Positions 1 to 10,284 of a stretch of DNA of 64,000 nt are shown here, piece by piece. Both the position numbers and the translations under genes were made by a program. The notes under the pieces were generated by a model. It was not told the origin of the DNA, did not search any database, and was given only the letters and a program-made list of their open reading frames with translations. Each line of letters starts with the position of its first letter. Positions within the stretch are counted from its first letter, which is position 1. The DNA comes from Welwitschia mirabilis (Eukaryota; Gnetophyta; Gnetopsida; Welwitschiales), in NCBI GenBank assembly GCA_051453625.1, contig JBOZIK010000001.1, forward strand, positions 73,432,080 to 73,496,079, written 5' to 3'.

Positions 1-658
1 CACACCATCTTTTGTTCTTGAATAAATCAGTGACCTGCACATGCTAGCATTTGAATGGTACCATGTATAATCATAGAAGCTGTAACATATAACTTTTGAT
101 CCAATCTTTAATCACTGCAATAAGTAGGACCCATTTTGTGTCACAAACACAAATCCTAATTATCTGTGTCAGAGATGTCCCATGGACACAACCCAAAATG
201 ACCTTTGTATTCTAGTTCAACAAAGAATTCGTGTGCATTCTTAAAGTACTTAACAAATGTCTACTCAAAGGTTACATACAAAAATGTAATAAACTGTCTC
301 TCCAGTAGCTGACTAAGAATAAATATCCATTTCACTTGTTCAATCAAATCAAGTCACTCGAAAAGCCTCAAATTGCAACAGATAAATATCTACATGATGA
401 ATAATCTGTGTCTTGCTATTGCTATTGCTATTGCTATTACATACACTATTATTAGAAACCAAACTTATGTGTTTATTCTCCTTCTAAGGGCATGTTCTAA
501 CAATGAACCCTTCAGTGTTGTGAGATGTAGTTATGTTAGGAATCACCATGGGGATACTAAAATAAAAGGGATAGGACTTAGTTTCTAGAAGTTTCTACAG
601 GTCTACAGTATCTAGAAGGTTTTAGGTCTACAGGCCTATAAACCTAAAAGCTTTCAGG

Positions 659-1081
659 GTTACAACCTATGGTAACTTTCTCCACCACTGAAGCAAAATA
701 TGTGGTGTCGTCTAAAGCTTGAAAGGAGATGTTCCAGTTCCATGTTTTTCTTGGTTCTCCTAGGCTAAAGTAGCATGACTGCATTGCGTATTGTACCAGC
801 CAAAGTGTCAGATTCTTGGCCAAGAACTCTGCATGTCATGGAAGCACAAAACACATAGATAAAGAGTATCATTTTATCCCAGAAATGGTGGAAAACAGCT
901 TGATAAACATCTAAAAAATTGGCACTAAGAGGAATGTGGGTGATATCATGATGAAAACAAGAGAAGTTTAGAAGCATAACTTCTACAAGGAGCAGCTTGG
1001 GATATATTTGATGTAAGCAATGGGCATCTGAATAGTGCACCTCTTCTTGAAGGCCAGACAGATTTGCCTTTAAGTGGTGGT
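659..1081 (+). pseudogene. Ty1/copia RNase H remnant
   Basis: Plus-strand translation with frame changes reproduces the copia RNase H end: an STTEAKY segment near 675, then CTSQSVRFLAKN, TKHIDKEYHF and EMVEN around 795-895. TKHID and YHF are family-diagnostic. Several stops interrupt it. It runs into a polypurine-like AAGTGGTGG directly before the TG of the next LTR, as expected for the 3' end of a copia element. It is antisense to the kinesin gene. Confidence 0.75.
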
Positions 1082-1352
1082 TGTTAGAATGAACTCAAGT
1101 CCTAAATTGTCTCCTTTATTCTTTCTTTCTACTAAGATCCGTTGTTTTCTATGTTGACCCATATGTTTTATTACTTGTTTGTATATTGAAATTAATTAAA
1201 AGAGCTCAATATATGTTTATTTTGTTAGGGTTTTAACCCTAATGTTTGTTACAAAAGGGGATGTACATGTGGTTGGGAGAAATAGGTGTAAGATTCTTTT
1301 GTTCATCCAGAGTGTTGAGCCTAGCTATTGAGGACAGCTTGGATCTCCAACA
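1082..1352 (+). repeat. Copia LTR (271 bp)
   Basis: Begins TGTTAGAATG just after the RNase H remnant and polypurine tract, and ends CTCCAACA. It contains the block TAGCTATTGAGGACAGCT, also seen in the solo LTR at 8896-9289 (minus sense) and in altered form at 8542-8560. It is followed by a primer-binding-site-like sequence. Confidence 0.7.
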
Positions 1353-1357
1353 TTTCC

Positions 1358-1373
1358 AGTGGTAACAAGAGCT
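1358..1373 (+). other. Primer-binding-site-like sequence
   Basis: AGTGGTAACAAGAGCT, five bases after the LTR end, resembles the copia initiator-Met tRNA primer site (TGGTATCAGAGC). A primer site belongs after a 5' LTR, yet the preceding LTR follows a 3' RNase H end. Confidence 0.5.
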
Positions 1374-2205
1374 CTACGTGGTTCCCTTGAAGTAGGGTAG
1401 AAAGTGCCTGAACCAGGTAAACTCGCATGTAGTTTGCTTGCTTATTTTCTTTTCTGTCTTTTGTTGTTCTCTGTTTCCTGCTGTGACTTTTGAACAGACA
1501 CTGATATGGAAACTGGGTGATGCTATTAGAGAATATTAACATGCTGCCGATAGTCTATTGTTCTGTTTGTTTTTGTATGCATGTGATATATTTATTTTTT
1601 CACAAGACCTTGGAATTCATTAACAGAAGATGATTCAAAACACAAAGAAACACCTTAAAGTCTTACAAGTCAAACACTGTCTTAGTAAAATTCACCAAAG
1701 TAGAAAACCTTCAAATCGAAGAACTAACCCTTGGAGGATAACCATAGCTTAACAAATTCAATTTCTCATAAAAAGTCTCCTCAGAGAAATGTTCCTCTAT
1801 AATGGATGACAAGAGAGTCCACACTTACAAAATAGACAAATAGAAAATAGGAAATACATAAGCAAATCAAGTACTTAATGTGGGAGGAACAAATAATAAT
1901 GATAACAGTAAACCCTAGACAATACAGAACCTTATAAATGGACAAACTAGTCATATCTATAAACAACATAAAATGAAATTTTTCTTTGAATTAACATGTT
2001 ACAATGTAAGTCAACATAAGATATCCTAAAAAGGTATACCATTCTAACAAGTAGAATCCTACCACCTAACTAAAATGAATAACCAATAAAATCAAAGTAT
2101 GAAAACATCAAATCAACCTTAATAACCTATTAAATTTGATGTTATCCCTTTTGTATAAAAAGTTGACAACCAATTAATTTGATGTTATCACTTTTAACCA
2201 TACTT

Positions 2206-2385
2206 GCATGGATCAAAGAAGATCACAGATCGCTTTTTGGTTTTGGAGATTCCAGATTGCCGGCTCAGTCCGGAGCAGATTAAGGATTGCTCCAGATCAC
2301 GAACATTAAAAAAAGTGAAAAGAAATATATTTTTTAAACATATCCTTGCAATTGCGTTGACAATAACTTGTAAAATTAAAAACTA
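2206..2385 (+). repeat. Dispersed direct repeat, copy A
   Basis: This 180-bp block recurs at 6380-6567 in the same orientation, including TTTTTGGTTTTGGAG, GATCACGAACATT and TATCCTTGCAATTGCGTTG. It ends at the N run 2386-2485, so its right boundary is hidden. Confidence 0.85.
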
Positions 2386-2485
2386 NNNNNNNNNNNNNNN
2401 NNNNNNNNNNNNNNNNNNNNNNNNNNNNNNNNNNNNNNNNNNNNNNNNNNNNNNNNNNNNNNNNNNNNNNNNNNNNNNNNNNNNN
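2386..2485. other. Assembly gap (100 N)
   Basis: A run of exactly 100 N, probably a placeholder length. It separates direct repeat copy A from a copia LTR end. Confidence 0.99.
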
Positions 2486-2703
2486 TGAAGGCACGTTGCT
2501 GCCCCCTGAAGAGTGGAGTAGGCAAGGACTGCCGAACCACTATAAATCCGGTGCATTACTTCTTGTTTGTGTGCCTTTTTATTTTTGGTTTTTTTGTCTC
2601 TGTTTATAATTTATCATTTATACTTGTAGTTTCTGTGCTAAGTTAAAGTAAAGAGAAATTACCCTGTTCACCCCCCCTCTAGGGTGCTTATTTGATCCTA
2701 ACA
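2486..2703 (+). repeat. 3' end of a SIRE/Tork-like copia LTR
   Basis: The order GAGTGGAGTAGGCAAGG, CCGAACCACTATAAATC, a T-rich stretch, TTCACCCCCCCTCTAGGGTG and finally GATCCTAACA is characteristic of the 3' part of large copia LTRs of seed plants. No matching primer site or gag follows; gypsy-like sequence starts instead, so it is a truncated or solo LTR. Confidence 0.6.
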
Positions 2704-3214
2704 ATCTTGTGGGCTCTTTTATTTATGTATTGCAAAACTGGGTTCATCACATCCTTGTTATGAGATACTTGGTGAAATTAAGGCAGCTAATGGAAGATCA
2801 ATAGGCCTACTAGCAGAAGCAGCTATAGAGTGAATTAAGAAGGAACCCACAGACTTGGGGATTGCAGAATCTGAAAATATTATCAGGTTCCTAATGGATG
2901 GGTTAAGACAACAAAGGCAAGAGCCATTAGATGACCCGATGGAGCAACAAAGAAAGAGAATCATAGCCATTAAGAAGTTGAATCCTCCAAGGCAGAAGCA
3001 TGGATAGCAAAGATGGAAAATAAACTGTTAACTTGTATGATAACTCTAGGGGGTCAAAGTCTTAGGTTGTGACCCATCAGATGCAAGATAACTCAACATT
3101 ATGGTGGAAAAGTGAAATGGCAGAATTACAAAACCCTGAAGCATTAACATAGGTAGAGTTTATGGAAAAGATTCTTCCAACCATGTTAATAAAAATATGG
3201 AGGAGTTTTACAGC

Positions 3215-3362
3215 TTAAATCAAGGCACAATGAGCATTGATGAGTATGAAACTCATCTCATGAAGCTTCTTAGATATGTTTGCGCAAGTTAAATCAAGGC
3301 ACAATGAGCATTGATGAGTATGAAACTCATCTCATGAAGCTTCTTAGATATGTTCGTGCGAG
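3215..3362 (+). repeat. 74-bp tandem duplication inside gag
   Basis: Copies at 3215-3288 and 3289-3362 both begin TTAAATCAAGGCACAATGAG and differ at only a few bases near the end (TTTGCGCAAG versus TTCGTGCGAG). Seventy-four is not a multiple of three, so the duplication breaks the gag frame. Confidence 0.9.
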
Positions 3363-3753
3363 TGGCACTAATGAAGAAACAAAGATACAATTCATTAGTA
3401 GACTGCATTATAGCTTTAGGAACAAGGCGAACATCTTTCAATCCACCAGATTGTCAAACGCCATTGAGAATGCAAGGCTTGCAAAGGATTCATCAGTGAA
3501 GGCTAAGGAACTCCAAAACAAGAGAAAGGTGAGTAGTTGTAAGCAACTTCCTGGAGAGCAAATAAACCAAAAGAGAAGGATGCAAGTTTCTTATATTCAA
3601 GTGCAAGCAAAGACAATAGAGAATAGTGGTCACTTTTTAAAGAATGAAGCCATGAAATGCTTTAAGTGTAAAGGAACACACTTCAAGAGGCAGTGTCAAA
3701 TGCTAAAAGAAGAGCAAACAAGAAAGAAATATAAGGCAAAGCAATGTCTATAG
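3215..3753 (+). pseudogene. Ty3/gypsy gag remnant with zinc knuckle
   Basis: A reading frame through 3280-3753 carries the gag segment LNQGTMSIDEYETHLMKLLR and, near its end, a nucleic-acid-binding knuckle CFKCKGTHFKRQC. Spacing is CX2CX3HX4C, one residue short of the canonical CX2CX4HX4C, so the knuckle has probably lost a residue. A 74-bp tandem duplication at its start shifts the frame, and earlier gag sequence (from about 2750) is broken by stops. It is a dead capsid gene. Confidence 0.75.
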
Positions 3754-4794
3754 GGGTGAGTAATCTACCTTGGCAAGATATAAATTAGATGAAGCCTAGA
3801 TTTTTATGATAATTATTAGTTTTTTATTATTTGCAAGGGTGAAATATTTTTAGAGTTTATACCATCGAAAAGGAAATACTAGGGAAGACAAAAATAGAAA
3901 TTGGAAGTGAGCTGCAAGAGCAAATAAAATGCTGAAATTTCAAGACTTACAGAGTTTTTCAAAGTTTTTAGAAACGCGAAATATGAGAAATTGATGTAAA
4001 AGTTGTCTTTGCAATATGCAAAAGATATAGAAAAGTCTAAAATTGCAGTAGACAGAAAATTACAACAAAAGAATCAACTCTTTATGGACAAGCAAATATT
4101 ACAAAGGCTCATGCATGCCCAAAACATTTAGGATTCTTTGCAAAATAAATGCTCTTGGGGTTTCTGGTGATTGGATGAAATAAATGCTTGGATACTATTG
4201 TTGTTTTAGAGGAATTTCCACTTAGGTAGTGCGAAAGGGCTTTTTGGAGTGATGCTTAATGCTTCTGAGTAGTAGATGAATGATTATGGTTAGATTCAAG
4301 GATTGGAGAAAGATTAAGAAGATGCAATGCCGCCAAAGTAAGGGTCTTATTGGTATTACTGATAGACTAATCAGGGATTTATTTGTACCCTACCAGATGC
4401 CAACATGTGATAGGTCATGTGCGTTAGAGTTTTGCTAATATGTGGGCTTTTGTTATTTATTATTTTTTTATTGAAGACATCAAGCCCTAGAGAGATATCA
4501 GGCTGAAGGGGAATATCAAGGTCGAGGAAGACAGTAAGTTGGATGGGGATATCAAGCCCAAGGTAGACATCAAGCACATAGCAAGATTTGAGTGGGGATT
4601 ATGGGATTTCTTGGATTTGATGGGATTTATGTGACAATAAAAGGATTTTTGGTTGTGGAGGCATGGCTTATGACACCACATTTATTAAGGAGAATCAAAA
4701 TTTGATCTTACAGTATCTACACTTAATCCTATGTCTATTATGACTAGAGTGCAGTCAACCTCTTCATTTCTTAAGGCACAAAGTATACTATTTC

Positions 4795-5945
4795 ATCAAC
4801 CTATTACCATTGTGTTAGATTCGGAGGCATTCCATTCCTTTGTTTCTACATAATTTGCTAGACAAAATGTAAACCTACCTAAGAAAAGGCCTATTAACCA
4901 AATGGCAGATTCAGTTAATGGGAATCTTCAAAGGCAGATGGAATTCTTGATTATTTACACATTTTATTGCCAACTACAAGGCATATGGTATAAGCAATTC
5001 TTGATTATGTACACATTCTATTGCCACCCATAGGGTGCATGCTAATCTAAGGGTGTTGCCTACATTAAGCTATGTTATCATATTGGGAACGGATTGGTTA
5101 ATTAAACATAGGGGATATATCATATATAAAAAGGAAAAGTGAATGTAACCATTAACAGCCAGCAAAGTAGTATATTGATTAAGTCATCCTCTTACAATAG
5201 CAAGGTGATGAGCATTAAGTAGTTGGATACATTCATTAAGAGAAAGGAAACTTCTTTTCTAATAGCAATAAGTCCTCAAGATGATCTTAAAGTTGGTTCA
5301 TGTAGGATTCAATTGTAAATAGTACTCATACCTACTTCCATGTAGTTCACTATGTCTACTACTACATAGAGAGGTTGAGTTTGCCATTGATCTCAAGCCA
5401 AGAATAGAGCATATTGCCAAGGCACCATACAAGACATCAGCTATTGAACTTGGAGAGCTAAAGTGGCAATTGGCAGATTTGTTGGCAAGAGTTCAATAAG
5501 ACCACGTAGTTCTTCTTGGGGATTTCCTATGTTATTTGGCAAGCAAAAAGGATAAAGTTCTTAGACTTCATGTGTTCTGTAAGTTTGCTCAATCAAGTAA
5601 CCATCAAGAACATGTATCCTTTGTCAAGTATAGAAGAATTTTTTGATCAATTAAGGGGTGCAACTATCTTCTCCAAGCTAGATGTCACATCAGGATATCA
5701 CAACATAAGGACAAAAGAAGAGGACAAACCTGAAACTACATTTTAGACAAGCTTTGAACATTATGAGTTCATAGTGGTTCCATTTGGCCTTACAAATGCA
5801 CCATTCGTTTTTATGGCTACTATGCATAAGATTTTTCATCCTTAGGCTAGTTTGTTATTATATATATGGATGACATCTTGGTATATTCCAAAAGCAAAGA
5901 GGATCATGCCAAATATTTAGGAATAGTTCGTGATACATTAAGAGT
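4795..5945 (+). pseudogene. Ty3/gypsy protease and reverse transcriptase remnant
   Basis: The protease is seen as VLDSEAFHSFVS near 4815 (the family has DSGA, so the active-site Gly is Glu) and as ILGTDWLIKH near 5080. The reverse transcriptase follows: REVEFAIDLKPR near 5375, NQVTIKNMYPLSSIEEFFDQ near 5590, GATIFSKLDVTSGYHNI to 5710, then [15 protein letters not shown], and YMDDILVYSKSKEDHAKYLG with YMDD at 5863-5874. In-frame TAG stops fall at 5744 and near 5843, and there are frame changes before NQVTIKN and after the second stop. The catalytic Asp pair is intact, but the enzyme cannot be made from this copy. Confidence 0.85.
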
Positions 5946-6094
5946 ATTGAATATTGGCGCGTCCTAAAATACCACAAGGATTTAAATGGAACAAGGTAAA
6001 AGAGCACAAATAAATATTATAGATCTAATAACTAATAAATCAAATTTACAAATTCGATAATTCAACAAATAAAGACACTTAGGCAATAATAATG

Positions 6095-6360
6095 GTTCAG
6101 CCACAGAGGCTCTAGCTTAGCCACTAAGGCTCTCAGCCACACAGGCTCTTGTTTAGCCACATAGGCAACTTCCTTTTAGCCATATAGGCTTTGGTTTAGC
6201 CACTAAGGCTCCTAGCCACACAGGCTCTTGACCACACAAGCTCTTAGAATAGGGGATGCTCCTCTTACTATTGGTTCTCCTTCTCCTCCTTTACTTCTTC
6301 TTGGCCACAGAAGCTCTTACACCTCCTTAGGATTTCATCTTGGCCACACAAGCTCTTATA
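6095..6360 (+). repeat. Irregular AGCCACACAGGCTCTTG repeat field
   Basis: About ten variants of AGCCAC(A/T)nAGGCTCTT recur at spacings of roughly 14-35 bp. Each unit is a small inverted repeat (AGCC...GGCT) and could form a short hairpin. The field ends about 20 bp before direct repeat copy B. No known satellite is recognised. Confidence 0.7.
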
Positions 6361-6379
6361 TCCACTTAGGATCATACAT

Positions 6380-6567
6380 GCATGGATTGGAGCACATTGC
6401 GGGTCACTTTTTGGTTTTGGAGATTTCAGATCGTTGGATCGCTCCAGAGCAGATTAGGGATTGTTCCGGATCACGAACATTTCAAAAAAGTAAAAATAAA
6501 TATATTTTAATCTTTTTAAACATATCCTTGCAATTGCGTTGACAATAACTTGTAAAATTAAAAACTA
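6380..6567 (+). repeat. Dispersed direct repeat, copy B
   Basis: Second copy of the block at 2206-2385. Similarity runs through ACTTGTAAAATTAAAAACTA and then continues into sequence not visible in copy A. The pair could be LTR fragments or two insertions of one short element. Confidence 0.85.
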
Positions 6568-8394
6568 TAATGTCAATTTTCAATACCATGATTCATTTCA
6601 AATGAAAGCACATAGCTAATTGAGCATTGTAATTGTATTACTTAGCATTTATAAACCTGCTAGGCTGCTACTGGCATCACTGCACTACTGCAGTAGGATT
6701 TCCAGCCTTTGTTGGATTCAATCCAATATTGAAATCATTTTTGACGATGAAATAGAGGCTCCACACGTTCTTGTGTGTCAGAAAGGCATTGGAAGAGTGT
6801 GAAATGAGAAGGGTTTCAACAACAATTTGATTTATTTTGTGATCCTAACTGTTTTAATGCTCAAGATCTAGAGACTCGCAAAATTGCATAAATCACAATC
6901 CACACGATCCACTCTGAATCGCACTCCATAGGCCACAAATTGTGATCTGTCCTGGATCATGCTTGCCTTGTGATTTGGAGCAGTTTCATTGGGATCGTGA
7001 TCCAGAATCGTCTAGATCACAATTCTGTTCCATGCTGAATATCTATGCTTTTAACAATTATTTCATGTTACAACTTACATTGGGATTCTCACAACCAATT
7101 TCATGGACTTGTAGCAGTGTCAACTCACTACAAAATCCTTAGTACTAATGGTGGATTAGGAAACCATTTAGAACATGGTCTACAAAACCTTAGTTTCTTG
7201 ACGTCTATAAACCTTGTCATGATTATTATTAAGAGCAAATGAGAAACCAAGCCTATTTATGAAAAAAGTATTACCCTGCCTCTAAAACCATTAGCGTATA
7301 GGTTACAACTGCACTCTCCTATACTTGTGTTGCAACTTCTACAAGCTCATAACATGATTCACATGTGCTTGCTCGTTTTCTTTATTTTGTTACTTGCTAC
7401 TCTTGTTTTCACCTTGTTATTCGTTTCATCCAAAAATGTTTAGCCAATTCATCACTTATAAATTGTAGACATTAAATTTCTATGCAACAAGTACAAGAGA
7501 GTGGACTTGGATTTTCTTATAATCAAAGGAGTGAAATAGACTTTATGTTCTGGAGGTTAGAAGTGAGTTCTCTTTGCTTTAAACATAACCTCTAATCAAT
7601 CTAACATCTCAGATGGTTCAAAAACTTCAAATAGTCTTTTTCTTTGCTTTATGGTGCAAGTAGTCCTGTTGTTCTTTCTTTTTATACCTAATCCATACTT
7701 AATATGCATTTCATAATTGAAATCCCCATTTGTTTTAGGTGTAAGGGAGGCCCCTCAATCCGTATTAATAGTCTAGGAACTATTAAATTTCCATAGGGGC
7801 ATAAGAAAAGTGAAATAAATTATATGGCTTCAGATTCCTATTTCTTGTTTTCCTAACATGACAAAGGCAAAACGTCATTAGAATCCCCCCCATCTTCCCA
7901 ACTCTAACTTGATATTTAAGACCCTTATAGTACTTCCAAAATGCATCCCAAGTTTATGACAAACTAATTCCATGCTAAAAGAACATAAGCTCTAAATTGT
8001 ATTATTCTTACAGATAAAACGTAACAAACATAGTGAGACAATAAAAATAGACGCCTCAAACGATTTTTCCTTGGAAGAAGTTAGTGCATGGGAAACTATA
8101 TTGCACCCGCCAAGGTTAGTATTTTGCTTGGTCAGATGAAACACATAGCCAAACATTGTCACTTTGGAAGTTGGTCACCAAATGTTAAGGTCTTCTTTGC
8201 AACTCATTCCCTAGGCATTAAAGTTCAACCCTTTGGGCACCTTGGATACATGGGTAGGAATCACAAGCCCAAATCACATAAGGCTACAAAAATTAAGACA
8301 AATCTGTTAGTGTAAAGTCAAATTTTTCTCATTCAATTTTTTGGAGTATTCTCGTTTGTTCTAATGTTACTCTTAAAGTGTCCTCATATAGTCA

Positions 8395-8570
8395 CTTTAT
8401 ATAGTAGATGAGGGATCATGAGCAAGGGTCAATGTAATTTTAGGATTTAACCCAAATGTAAAAATATATAACAAGGCTCTGTCGAGAGAAGAGGTATTTA
8501 ATCCTTTTGGGAGGAAGGTTTTTTGTCAATAAGCCCTATTATAGCTATTGAGGATGACTTGCATTGTTGT
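8395..8570 (+). repeat. Possible degenerate copia LTR fragment
   Basis: It contains GGATTTAACCCAAATG, a GGGAGGAAGG stretch and TAGCTATTGAGGATGACTTG, in the same order as similar blocks in the LTR at 1082-1352. There is no clear TG...CA boundary. Weak evidence. Confidence 0.35.
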
Positions 8571-8608
8571 CTTTATTGTTAATAAAGAGAACTTTGCATT
8601 ATTTCAAG

Positions 8609-9438
8609 GACAAAGGGTGTATAGATGAATCAAGCAACTAAACTATTGGAAAACACTAAACTTATGCTCACTTGAAGTCCACACCTTGTAACACTATTTT
8701 TAGTGTGACCCTCACTTTAAACAACCAATAAACTTTGTAAGTTTAGGACTTTAAGATCAATAATCTAATGTCACATAATATAGGTTACATGAAGTAGACA
8801 TATTAGAGCCCTCATTTCTTAAGACAAAGGGTGAATAGAGGAATCAAGCAACTGAACTACTAAGAAACACTAAACTTATGCGCACTTGAAAACCATGTTA
8901 GAAAAATGCAGCAGAGCAAAAGCAAAATGCAAACATCAACACACCAGATTTAAGTGGAAACCCCCAACGTGGGGAACCACTATGGAAGCAATGCATAGCT
9001 CTCTATTAGAATGAAAAAAAGGCAAGGACACCAGCTGTCCTCAATAGCCAATGTTGCAACTCTTGACTCCCACACACCTTATGGCATTCCATGCCTCTAT
9101 TTCCTTTGTATAGATTTTCTTTTAGGGTAGGAACCCTAACCCTGTCTTCTAGAACTTTCTAGATGACCCTATTATACTTCCTTCTCCTTTTAATATTAAA
9201 TTACAACAAGAAAGGGATTATATAAAAATATATAAAGTCAAACTACAAAGGAATAAATAACATCAAGAAATTTGGCTTCACTTCCAACAACCCGCACCTT
9301 GTAACACTATTTTTAGTGTGACCTTCACTTTAAAGTTTAAACCAATAAACTTTGTAATTTTAGGACTTTAAGATCAATAATCTAATGTCCCATAGTATAG
9401 AGTGCATGAAGTAGACATATTAGAGCCCTCATTCCTTA
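8609..9438 (+). repeat. 214-bp tandem duplication, second copy split by a solo LTR
   Basis: Unit 1 (8609-8822) and unit 2 (8823-9438 less the LTR) share GACAAAGGGTG, AATCAAGCAACT, CACCTTGTAACACTATTTTT, TAGGACTTTAAGATCAATAA and TAGAGCCCTCATT in order. Unit 2 is opened after CGCACTTGAAAACC by the LTR at 8896-9289. Confidence 0.9.
8896..9289 (-). mobile_element. Solo copia LTR (394 bp)
   Basis: On the plus strand it reads TGTTAGAAAAATG...CTTCCAACA, on the minus strand TGTTGGAAG...TTTCTAACA. The minus strand contains GGCTATTGAGGACAGCTGG, matching the LTR at 1082-1352. Comparison with the uninterrupted duplicate unit (8609-8822) fixes it as an insertion. No internal domain and no exact 5-bp target duplication is visible, so it is a solo LTR from an old insertion. 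Confidence 0.8.
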
Positions 9439-10284
9439 GGTGAGACTCCCTAAGCCAAAGTTATGAGTCTTTGAAGTGGATGCTTGCATTGTTAAGTACT
9501 TGAGTCCGATAAATGTACAAGTGGGTTACAGTTAACTATTTTCTAGTGTAGTATAATTCAGAAAGAAAATAGCTCATGTGGTAAAGACACATGGTTAGAA
9601 GTGGAAGGTTAAGACAAGTAGAGATCATATTAATATTGAAAACAAGCTAAGAACAAAATTGTCCTGTCTCCCTGTGCAAACATTACCCCACATTCACCCT
9701 TCACCCCCTTTGTTCATAATTTTTGTGCCACATGATTTCACCTTCAAAAATATTGAACATCCACACCAATTAATGTTGCCTATGAAGTTGCCACATGTCA
9801 GTGTTTCAAACTTTTACAACTTGATTGGTGTCACATTTTCAACCTTATATGAGATTGTACTGTCCTAATCCTCAGAAATCAACCTTGAGCTCTAATGGGA
9901 ATTGAGGGATGTTTGCTTGAGGGTTTCTTGAGTTTTTGTAACACCTCGTTAAAGGTATCAAGTGTGGCTGGTGTCCTTGGATTTTTGACCAACCAAGAAA
10001 GTTTTGCACTGCTATTGTGCACTGCTATAATGAAGTCAAATCTTTAATTGTCTCCTCCTCTCCTTTTTGTATTACCATTGGCCTCTCTGTAACATACGAA
10101 ATGTTATCTAACTTCAGTAGTATCAACAAGGAATGGAATAAAATGTTTACCTTGTATCTTTAGGTTAAAAGATCCATCCTGTTTTCAAATAGAAAAAAGA
10201 AACACTGATGCCAAATATGATTTTGTTTTCTTAATTTCAGCAGCACACTTGAGATCGTTATAAAAGGTATTACAGTAAACTTAC

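Larger units (their letters stand above)
2704..5955 (+). mobile_element. Truncated Ty3/gypsy retrotransposon
   Basis: Decayed gag, protease and reverse transcriptase lie in the normal order on the plus strand. Homology stops at about 5955, roughly 80 bp after the catalytic YMDD, so RNase H, integrase and the 3' LTR are absent. The abrupt change into a GCGCGTCC-containing sequence suggests deletion or a later insertion. It sits antisense in the presumed kinesin intron 9. Confidence 0.8.
1..10284 (-). other. Probable kinesin intron 9 (at least 10.3 kb), filled with transposons
   Basis: Exon 9 ends TTG|GTAAGT. No sequence for the next expected kinesin segment (switch II and loop 12) was found on either strand to the left. 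The simplest reading is one long intron holding the elements listed below. Stretches 1-590, 1375-2200, 6570-8390 and 9440-10280 show no recognisable gene or family. If the 3' exons are not found further left, the locus would be a truncated gene. Confidence 0.6.

Noticed and set aside
6890-7030. Third copy of the 2206/6380 repeat
   Set aside because: Shares several GATC-containing words but could not be aligned in order.
8891-9294. Exact 5-bp target duplication around the solo LTR
   Set aside because: The flanking bases (AACCA and ACCCG) do not match, so no target duplication is claimed.
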